Shown: piece after piece, positions 1 through 4,315 of the stretch
Position numbering within the stretch: position 1 is the first letter of the stretch
How the letters are laid out: each line of letters opens with the position of its first letter
Source: Parcubacteria group bacterium Gr01-1014_56
Lineage (GTDB): Bacteria; Patescibacteriota; Minisyncoccia; Phycocordibacterales; SBAW01
Direction of reading: 5' to 3'
Assembly (NCBI GenBank): GCA_007375995.1
Contig: VMFK01000043.1
Coordinates: 1-5,105 of the forward strand
Length of the DNA: 5,105 nt
Notes under the pieces: model-generated
Database searches by the model: none
What the model was told of the DNA's origin: nothing
What the model saw: only the letters and a program-made list of their open reading frames with translations
Translations under genes and position numbers: made by a program

Positions 1-217
1 TTTCCTTTTGCACATCAGAAATTTCAAGAACTTTTGCATTAAACCCGAGCGCTAGTAAGGCCTCCGCTGCTTCAGTGGGGATAATCGCCCGTAGATCTCT
101 ATTAAGGCGTGGGTATGCGTCTATAAAACTTTTCCCCAATACAAATATAGGGGCACCGGAATATTATTTAAAAAAAGCAATGTATCCTGCATGAATTGCC
201 GGCACATAGGCAACCAC
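1..217 (-). pseudogene. Interrupted gene fragment, resembles N-terminal part of a Patescibacteria dCMP-deaminase-like protein
   Basis: From a GTG at 217-215 the frame reads VVAYVPAIHAGYIAFFK, meets TAA at 166-164, and then continues in the same frame for 54 more codons to the left edge (YSGAPIFVLGKSFIDAYPRL, then NRDLRAIIPTEAAEALLALG and on). The second part looks like real protein: ordinary composition, no further stop, hydrophobic strand/helix pattern. One substitution (AAA or GAA to TAA) explains the break; no frameshift is needed. An ATG at 250-248 in the same frame is an alternative start, overlapping the upstream gene by 29 nt. The opening (AYVPxxHxGYxxFF, then a strand and a helix) resembles from memory a Patescibacteria protein with a degenerate nucleotidyltransferase-like N-terminus and a dCMP-deaminase-like C-terminus, but the diagnostic zinc motifs would lie outside the window. 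It follows the nucleotidyltransferase by 4 nt, so co-transcription is likely. The coding nature is well supported; the family is a guess. Confidence 0.55.
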
Positions 218-221
218 TGCT

Positions 222-836
222 TTATTTATCGCGGAATTTGTTGAGGGCATTTTTTACTAACTCGGGCACTCCTTTCATGATGTCCTTTGCCAACTCATCT
301 GCGCCGCTAATGGTGAGTGTTCGGATACGTGCACTAGTATGAGTGGAAGCCTGTGGCGGCAAGAGAACAATCTTTTTGCAAAACTTTTTATATACCGATG
401 CCTCCTTTTTGCCAAAATCCTTTGTAGAAGCAGAGATAATGAGCACATCGGGTTGAACTGTTTCGATAAATTTACCCATACCGTGTTTAACCTCACGAAG
501 AGTTAATATCCCAACAGAACGTAGGTGTGCCAGCATCTGAAGACGCTCTGCCTGCGGCACAACAGGGCGGTTAGGACCCTTGCGTAGACGGGTCAACTCG
601 TCAGAGTCGACGCCCAAAACTAAAATATCTCCGTAGGACTGCGCCTTCTCCAAAAAAATCGCATGACCCTCGTGGAGCATGTCATACACTCCTTGGGTCA
701 ACACTATTTTGTAACCCATGCGCTTAAGGTCATCGACGACTCGTTTGAGTTCTCTAAAATCAGGAATAAATCGATCCTTGAGATTGGAGCCTGGGGAAAG
801 AATGTGTTTTATAGTAACATTTCCTCCTTTCTTCAT
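222..836 (-). CDS. Cytidylyltransferase-like (RfaE/HldE C-domain type) nucleotidyltransferase
   Basis: A 204-residue cytosolic protein of the HxGH nucleotidylyltransferase superfamily, which transfers a nucleoside monophosphate from CTP or ATP to a phosphorylated or carboxylated substrate. The Rossmann-type core starts at KIVLTQGVYDMLHEGH, with the catalytic H55-E-G-H58. Then come LVLGVDSDE (72-80), the RPVVPQAER segment (90-98), the strand DVLIIS (130-135), and STHTSAR (164-170), which matches the C-terminal phosphate-binding TSxR/STxxIR motif of the family. The roughly 40 residues before the core and the last 25 are helical extensions. The substrate cannot be told from sequence; heptose/ADP-sugar type and FAD-synthetase-like relatives are both possible. 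The start is uncertain: the ATG at 836 has no upstream Shine-Dalgarno, while a perfect AAAGGAGG lies inside codons 3-5. M40 is a second in-frame ATG directly before the core. Divergent from DHFR and 4 nt from the interrupted gene downstream. Confidence 0.85.
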   Translation of the reverse strand: MKKGGNVTIKHILSPGSNLKDRFIPDFRELKRVVDDLKRMGYKIVLTQGVYDMLHEGHAIFLEKAQSYGDILVLGVDSDELTRLRKGPNRPVVPQAERLQMLAHLRSVGILTLREVKHGMGKFIETVQPDVLIISASTKDFGKKEASVYKKFCKKIVLLPPQASTHTSARIRTLTISGADELAKDIMKGVPELVKNALNKFRDK

Positions 837-839
837 GCG

Positions 840-845
840 GTTATA
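840..845 (-). promoter_or_regulatory. Putative -10 box of the nucleotidyltransferase gene
   Basis: TATAAC on the minus strand ends 3 nt before the ATG at 836 (TATAAC-CGC-ATG). A transcript started at normal distance would begin at or inside that ATG, making the AAGAAAGGAGG that follows a leader rather than codons. The only -35-like match (TTGCAA at 871-866) is 20 nt away, too far for an ideal promoter. Suggestive only. Confidence 0.3.
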
Positions 846-865
846 AAAGCATGGCCCTCTAGGGT

Positions 866-894
866 TTGCAAATTAGACTTTTACCGACAATACT
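866..894 (+). promoter_or_regulatory. Promoter of the DHFR gene, leaderless geometry
   Basis: TTGCAA (866-871) and AATACT (889-894) are separated by exactly 17 nt; each matches 4 of 6 consensus bases. The -10 box ends 6 nt before the ATG at 901, so the start site would fall on or next to the start codon and the mRNA would be leaderless. No Shine-Dalgarno is visible, which fits. TTGCAA is its own reverse complement and lies in the 64-nt divergent gap, next to an imperfect inverted repeat CCCT-CT-AGGG (855-864) that could be an operator or nothing. Confidence 0.5.
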
Positions 895-900
895 TGCCTT

Positions 901-1401
901 ATGTTTAAGCCTCGCATAAGCATTATCGTCTCTATCGGCAAAAACGGAGTGATCGGCCGCTCTGACAAGCTTATGTGGCCGATACCGGAGGACCTTAAGC
1001 GCTTCAAGGAGCTCACGATGGGGCACCCGGTGATCATGGGGCGTAAGACGTTTGAGTCTATCCTCACCTCACTCGGTAAGCCGCTTCCCGGGCGTACTAC
1101 TATTGTAATTACTCGCGACAAAAAGTATCAACCGAGTGGAGCAGTAGTTACTCACTCGCTTGAAGAAGCCTTAGCGAAAGCAAGAGAAATCGAGAGTGGG
1201 GAGATTTTTATCGGCGGTGGAGCGCAGATCTACGAACAAGCGCTCCCTTTTGTCGATAAGCTCTATCTCACTTTAATTGATGATGAAAAAGAAGGTGACG
1301 CGTACTTCCCCGAATACAAACACCTCTTCACCAAGAAAATTAAAGAAGAGGTCCACGAACACAACGGGCTCAAATATCGCTTCGTTGATCTTGAAAAATA
1401 A
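901..1401 (+). CDS. folA: Dihydrofolate reductase
   Basis: Reduces 7,8-dihydrofolate to tetrahydrofolate with NADPH in the cytosol; needed to recycle the folate spent in dTMP synthesis. The 166-residue length is normal for a bacterial chromosomal DHFR. Visible landmarks: the N-terminal strand ISIIVSI (6-12); the Met20-type loop GVIGRSDKLMWPIP (16-29) with W26; the catalytic acid D31 in PEDLKRFK (equivalent to E. coli D27); the cofactor-site GRKTFES (47-53); PLPGRTTIVITR (61-72); and the IGGGAQIY segment (104-111) that binds the NADPH pyrophosphate. Nothing essential is missing. The ATG at 901 gives a family-typical N-terminus and stands 6 nt after a -10-like box without a Shine-Dalgarno, suggesting leaderless translation. 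The gene stands alone on the plus strand, divergent from the nucleotidyltransferase and convergent with rplK, sharing a terminator with the latter. No thymidylate synthase is visible here. Confidence 0.97.
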   Translation: MFKPRISIIVSIGKNGVIGRSDKLMWPIPEDLKRFKELTMGHPVIMGRKTFESILTSLGKPLPGRTTIVITRDKKYQPSGAVVTHSLEEALAKAREIESGEIFIGGGAQIYEQALPFVDKLYLTLIDDEKEGDAYFPEYKHLFTKKIKEEVHEHNGLKYRFVDLEK

Positions 1402-1437
1402 AAACTGCCCGGCACTCTCGTGTCGGGCAATTCTTTT
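1400..1437. terminator. Bidirectional intrinsic terminator between DHFR and rplK
   Basis: A perfect 10-bp stem, TGCCCGGCAC (1406-1415) with GTGTCGGGCA (1420-1429), containing one G-U pair and a TCTC loop. On the plus strand it is followed by TTCTTTT (1431-1437). On the minus strand it is followed by G, TTTTT, A and TTTTT, read from the A-rich end of the DHFR gene. It therefore works for both convergent units, DHFR and secE-nusG-rplK. It lies 4 nt after the DHFR stop codon and 27 nt after that of rplK. Confidence 0.93.
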
Positions 1438-1455
1438 GTAAATATTCTTAAAAAA

Positions 1456-1878
1456 TTATTTTGTGTCCACGCCCATGCTTCGGGCGGAGCCTGCGACGAC
1501 TTTCATTGCTTGGTCGATCGTGTGTGCGTTGAGGTCAGGCATTTTTTTCTCCGCAATTTCTTTAAGTTGCGCCTTAGTGAGCGCGCCGATCTTTGAGGTG
1601 TTTGGTTTACCACTGCCCTTCTCTTTGCCGAGCGCCTTCAAGATGAGTGAGGAGACCGGAGGAGTTTTGAGTATAAAGTCGTATGAGCGGTCCTCGTAAA
1701 CTGAGATTTCTGCCGGCACCATGTCACCGCGCATCTCCTTGCTAGCTTCGTTGAATTTCTTGATGAACTCGCCGATGTTTATACCGGCAGGTCCAAGCAC
1801 CTGGCCCATGGCCGGTGTCATAGCAGCTGCGCCGCCATTTGCAATAATCTTTATCTTTTTAACAATCTTTTTTGCCAT
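1456..1878 (-). CDS. rplK: Large ribosomal subunit protein uL11 (L11)
   Basis: A 140-residue L11, the protein of the GTPase-associated centre that binds the 1070 region of 23S rRNA and takes part in factor binding and stringent response. It aligns without gaps to E. coli L11 over the N-terminal domain (MAKK..., GINIGEFIKKFN at 32-43, VYEDRSYDFILKTPP at 60-74), and has the rRNA-binding C-terminal domain (GSGKPN at 88-93, QLKEIAEKKMPDLNAHTIDQ, GSARSMGV at 130-137). Odd point: the normally proline-rich PPVGPALGQ stretch reads PAMGQVLGP (22-30), so two usually conserved prolines are A23 and Q26, while a proline appears at 30. It is the last gene of secE-nusG-rplK, 19 nt after nusG, without a Shine-Dalgarno. 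The usual partner rplA does not follow; a terminator and the convergent DHFR do. Confidence 0.97.
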   Translation of the reverse strand: MAKKIVKKIKIIANGGAAAMTPAMGQVLGPAGINIGEFIKKFNEASKEMRGDMVPAEISVYEDRSYDFILKTPPVSSLILKALGKEKGSGKPNTSKIGALTKAQLKEIAEKKMPDLNAHTIDQAMKVVAGSARSMGVDTK

Positions 1879-1897
1879 ATACGTTTTGGATAGTACT

Positions 1898-2449
1898 TTA
1901 TATACGCTTAACTTGCAAAAAGTCTAATTCAACCGGTGTTTCGCGACCAAACATCGCTACGAGTACTTTTACTTTGCCGCGAGACTCATCAACCTCGCCC
2001 ACCTTGCCGTCGAGCTCCTTAAATGGCCCATCAACGATCACGACTGCGTCTCCAACCGAGAGGTCGATCGCGTGTTTGACCGAGCCTTGTGTCGCCTGCA
2101 TGCGGCCGAGGAGCTCGTCAACCTCTTTTTGCTGGAGCGGGACTGGGTTGACTCCTGAACCGACGAAACCAGTAACGCGCGGTGTGTTGCGCACTACGTA
2201 CCAAGACTGATCGTCGACGATCATATCGACGAGTACGTAGCCTGGATATACCTTCTCCTCCTCCTCTACGCGGCGACCGCCTTTGATCTTGATAGTGCGC
2301 TCTGTCGGCACAACTACGTTAAAAATTTTATCCAAGAGGCCAAGTGACTCAATACGCTGACGTAAATTTCTTGCAACGGCGTTTTCGTAGCCTGCGTAGG
2401 TGTGTATCGCATACCACGCCCTACCAACCGATGTGTCTTGTTTTGCCAT
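1898..2449 (-). CDS. nusG: Transcription elongation/antitermination factor NusG
   Basis: A 183-residue NusG, which binds the RNA polymerase clamp through its NGN domain, suppresses pausing and links polymerase to Rho or ribosomal S10 through its KOW domain. The NGN domain (about residues 11-115) shows WYAIHTYAGYENAVARNL (12-29), the VYPGYVLV strand (67-74) and VRNTPRVTGFVG (86-97). The KOW domain (about 130-183) shows VGDAVVIVDGPFKELDGKV (132-150) and the closing MFGRETPVELDFLQV (166-180). No inserted domain is present and the length is normal. The ATG at 2449 is 31 nt after the secE stop; upstream is AAAAAGAAAACTGT, at most a very weak ribosome-binding site. Placement between secE and rplK is the classic bacterial order. 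Confidence 0.97.
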   Translation of the reverse strand: MAKQDTSVGRAWYAIHTYAGYENAVARNLRQRIESLGLLDKIFNVVVPTERTIKIKGGRRVEEEEKVYPGYVLVDMIVDDQSWYVVRNTPRVTGFVGSGVNPVPLQQKEVDELLGRMQATQGSVKHAIDLSVGDAVVIVDGPFKELDGKVGEVDESRGKVKVLVAMFGRETPVELDFLQVKRI

Positions 2450-2469
2450 ACAGTTTTCTTTTTATATTA

Positions 2470-2487
2470 AATTTAGCGAACTAAATT
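2470..2487 (-). other. UUCG-loop hairpin over the secE stop codon
   Basis: On the minus strand AATTTAG-TTCG-CTAAATT forms a perfect 7-bp stem with a UUCG tetraloop closed by G-C. The stem contains the secE TAG stop. No U-run follows (TAATATAAAAAG), so it is not an intrinsic terminator. It could be a processing or stability element between secE and nusG. The stem is AT-rich and only marginally stable. Confidence 0.4.
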
Positions 2488-2651
2488 ATGCGGCGAATAA
2501 TTGCCGAAAAGATATAATCCCAAAGCCCTAAGTAGAGTGCTACGCCAAGCGACACCACAATAACAACCACTGTGTATGCAATAGTCTGCGTGCGCGTCGG
2601 CCAGCTCACATGGCGCATTTCTGCTCTAACGTCTTTAAAATAGTTCAACAT
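2481..2651 (-). CDS. secE: Preprotein translocase subunit SecE (short form)
   Basis: A 56-residue SecE, the small clamp subunit of the SecYEG protein-conducting channel in the cytoplasmic membrane. I translated it codon by codon: MLNYFKDVRAEMRHVSWPTR, then one membrane segment (about 24-46, TIAYTVVVIVVSLGVALYLG), then LWDYIFSAIIRRII. The cytosolic amphipathic helix ending in the family hallmark VSWPTR (15-20) and the C-terminal DYIFS are diagnostic. Minimal SecE proteins of 55-65 residues with one membrane helix are normal outside the enterobacteria. The start at 2651 is needed for the conserved FKDVRAE helix; M12 would cut it. No Shine-Dalgarno sits at the proper distance: an AAGGA lies about 20 nt upstream, while AATAAT ends 5 nt before the ATG. 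First gene of secE-nusG-rplK. Confidence 0.95.
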   Translation of the reverse strand: MLNYFKDVRAEMRHVSWPTRTQTIAYTVVVIVVSLGVALYLGLWDYIFSAIIRRII

Positions 2652-2656
2652 AGATA

Positions 2657-2662
2657 ATTATT
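2657..2662 (-). promoter_or_regulatory. Putative -10 box of the secE-nusG-rplK operon
   Basis: AATAAT (5 of 6 consensus bases on the minus strand) ends 5 nt before the secE ATG, predicting a start site at or beside that ATG. No good -35 is visible; the region 16-18 nt upstream is the T-run of the preceding terminator. A promoter is expected here because a terminator lies directly upstream. Confidence 0.4.
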
Positions 2663-2678
2663 TTCAGCTATCTTCCTT

Positions 2679-2709
2679 AAGAAAAAACCCCCTGCCGGGG
2701 CTTTTTCTT
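2679..2709 (-). terminator. Intrinsic terminator after the SIMPL-domain gene
   Basis: Stem AAGAAAAA (2679-2686) with TTTTTCTT (2702-2709), one A-C mismatch, then CCCC (2688-2691) with GGGG (2697-2700) around a CTGCC loop. On the minus strand the GC core is followed by TTTTTTCTT. It lies about 40 nt after the stop of the SIMPL gene and separates the envelope unit from secE. The stem is nearly symmetrical, so it could also act on the plus strand, where no gene needs it. Confidence 0.88.
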
Positions 2710-2749
2710 ATACTACCCCTACTCTATGTACGAGTCAAGCGAAGGAGAT

Positions 2750-3583
2750 TTAGCGGATTTCGTAAGTAATATTCACGTCGGAGATTACTTTGTTTTGTCC
2801 TACCGAAATTTCTGGTGAGACCCTGGTCTCAGCAACACCGCCCATGCCCATGGCTGAGTCTTTTGCATAGTACATAGGGGTTGGATAATTGCCGCTTTCG
2901 TTGTAGGAGACTACGCGTACGATGCTTACCCCAAGTGCGCGCGCTAGATCTTCTGCTTTGGTCTTAGCGTTTGCGATTGCCTTATCGCGAGCTTGCGTTT
3001 GTACCATGTCAGGGTTGTCGAAGGTAAAGTTGAGACCTGAAACTTCAGTAGCACCCTTGCCGCCTACATTAGTCAAAAGGTCGCCTGCTTTTGCAGTGTC
3101 GCGCACTTTTACCGTTGTAGTTTGGCGCACCTCGTAGCCCTTGAGGGTTTGTTTGCCTGGCGGGCAGTAGACCACCATCTCAGCACCGCCCGCGGGAGAC
3201 GCGGGGCACACCGACTGGCTATACTCGTATTGCGGATACACCGAGTAGTCACTGGTCTGTATGTCTTTTTCATCGATTCCGGCGCTCTTAAGATAAGCGG
3301 TGATTGTATTTATTCTTTTGGTGACATCATCTTGCGCAAGTGCAACAGTCAACTTCTGTGACGTGACTGAAAAAGTAAACGTAGCGATGTCAGGGACCGC
3401 GAACGCTTCGCCGTGGCCAGAGACAGTAATGGTATTAGTGGCACTCATGCCTGCGCCGATATAGTGCAAACCCTTGAAGCCCGCGACTACCTGTACACCA
3501 AGAAATAGTGTGAGCAGAAGGACCGTGGCAACAATGCCGCGCTTAAGCCATACACCCAAAGAACCCTCAAATAAATTCCCCAT
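2750..3583 (-). CDS. SIMPL domain (DUF541) membrane-anchored protein
   Basis: A 277-residue envelope protein. One membrane segment (about 14-36, IVATVLLLTLFLGVQVVAG) follows a short N-terminus with K14-R15, suggesting N-inside and a large outer domain. The rest is a SIMPL/DUF541 domain: ITVSGHGEAFAVPDIATFTF (52-71) is the typical first strand pair, followed by YLKSAGIDEKDIQTSDYSVYP (97-117), KGYEVRQTTTVKVRD (144-158), and the helix KAIANAKTKAEDLARALGV. Families such as BP26/OMP28 carry this domain, but its biochemical role is not settled. Special point: only two cysteines, C126 and C140, in an insertion rich in Pro/Gly between two strands, likely forming a disulfide. It is last in the unit and directly follows the DsbA-like gene, a likely oxidant. 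The ATG at 3583 has no Shine-Dalgarno; TATATA ends 6 nt before it. Confidence 0.88.
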   Translation of the reverse strand: MGNLFEGSLGVWLKRGIVATVLLLTLFLGVQVVAGFKGLHYIGAGMSATNTITVSGHGEAFAVPDIATFTFSVTSQKLTVALAQDDVTKRINTITAYLKSAGIDEKDIQTSDYSVYPQYEYSQSVCPASPAGGAEMVVYCPPGKQTLKGYEVRQTTTVKVRDTAKAGDLLTNVGGKGATEVSGLNFTFDNPDMVQTQARDKAIANAKTKAEDLARALGVSIVRVVSYNESGNYPTPMYYAKDSAMGMGGVAETRVSPEISVGQNKVISDVNITYEIR

Positions 3584-3589
3584 ACTATC

Positions 3590-3595
3590 TATATA
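3590..3595 (-). promoter_or_regulatory. -10-like box before the SIMPL gene
   Basis: TATATA on the minus strand, with 6 nt (GATAGT) to the ATG at 3583. Spacing is the same as before DHFR and the DsbA-like gene. No -35 seen, and the 36-nt gap is very AT-rich, so chance occurrence is quite possible. Confidence 0.25.
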
Positions 3596-3619
3596 TAAAT
3601 TAATAATACTTTTGTGACC

Positions 3620-4303
3620 TTACTGACGTGCTTTAACAGCGTTTATTACAGAGACAAATTGTGCGTACGGGAGCGCACCCGACACCGGGACCTGGAGACC
3701 ATTCCCCGCTACGACCGTAAACGGCGTCCCCTCGCCACCGTTTTTTTGTGCATCTAAGGCTTCCGTGTCTATTTTATCAGCATATTTTTCTGTCGATACA
3801 CATGAGGCAAAGATAGCGGAGTTAGCCCCAAGTTGTAGAGCGAGTTGTGCATAATACTCCGAGCTCATTTTGCTCTGATTGTTATAGATAGCGTCGGCAA
3901 ACTTCCAAAATGCGTCATTACCTAACTCCTCGGCGATACATTCGGAAGCCAATGCCGCGGGCTTGGCTTGTGGGTGGATGCTCTCAAGCGGGAAACTCCG
4001 GTGTATCCACGCAACCTGTCCCTGCGACTCCTCAACGATGCGCCTAAGCGTCGGGTACACAATCTTGCAATACGGGCACTGGAAGTCGGAGTACTCGATA
4101 AGTTTGATTGGGGCAGCGGGAGAGCCAAATATATGCTCTCCTGCCTGGGCAGCAGGCACATTAGCCGAAGGGAGTTGCTCTGGGTTTGCGACCACTGTTT
4201 GAGCCGGACGCAAATTTACAAATACTATCGCACCTGCAATAAAGATGCCGGATACGAGTATCGCGAGCGAGGGAGACAGTTCAAATTTTTTAACGTCAGG
4301 CAT
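3620..4303 (-). CDS. DsbA-like thiol:disulfide oxidoreductase, membrane-anchored
   Basis: A 227-residue thioredoxin-fold protein of the DsbA/BdbD type that would oxidise cysteines in exported proteins on the outer face of the membrane. The N-terminal segment SLAILVSGIFIAGAIVFVNL (12-31) is a signal anchor; a Pro/Ala-rich linker (33-54) leads to the domain. The catalytic motif is C76-P-Y-C79 in EYSDFQCPYCKIVYP; HRSFPLESIHPQA (101-113) begins the helical insertion; the cis-proline loop is GTPFTV with P194. A second cysteine pair, C122 and C168, lies in the helical part and may form a structural disulfide. No DsbB or VKOR partner to reoxidise it is in the window. The gene starts 12 nt after the mscL stop and in the same frame; TATACT ends 6 nt before the ATG and no Shine-Dalgarno is present. 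Oxidase rather than isomerase is inferred from CPYC and the single-domain form. Confidence 0.92.
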   Translation of the reverse strand: MPDVKKFELSPSLAILVSGIFIAGAIVFVNLRPAQTVVANPEQLPSANVPAAQAGEHIFGSPAAPIKLIEYSDFQCPYCKIVYPTLRRIVEESQGQVAWIHRSFPLESIHPQAKPAALASECIAEELGNDAFWKFADAIYNNQSKMSSEYYAQLALQLGANSAIFASCVSTEKYADKIDTEALDAQKNGGEGTPFTVVAGNGLQVPVSGALPYAQFVSVINAVKARQ

Positions 4304-4309
4304 GTGCGG

Positions 4310-4315
4310 AGTATA
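4310..4315 (-). promoter_or_regulatory. -10-like box before the DsbA-like gene
   Basis: TATACT (5 of 6 consensus) directly follows the mscL TGA and ends 6 nt before the next ATG: the 12-nt gap is simply TATACT-CCGCAC. The place for a -35 (4333-4338) reads CGGCTC and lies inside a hairpin, so no -35 is seen. Fits a leaderless transcript, but unproven. Confidence 0.35.

Noticed and set aside
170..205. Alternative minus-strand frame from ATG at about 205 through the T7 run, as a sign of frameshifting
   Set aside because: Its product (MCRQFMQDTLLFLNN...) has no protein-like pattern, and the good frame is identical on both sides of the TAA, so no frameshift is needed.
901..1121. Open frames antisense to DHFR, L11, NusG, the SIMPL gene and others
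   Set aside because: They overlap confidently identified genes, have unnatural composition (for example Ser/Thr/Pro runs) and no family features; they are shadows of the coding strand.
2710..2749. Small gene or RNA between the SIMPL stop and its terminator; plus-strand GAAGGAGATTT as a ribosome-binding site
   Set aside because: No open frame starts at suitable distance on the plus strand, and the region is the short 3' end of the SIMPL transcript.
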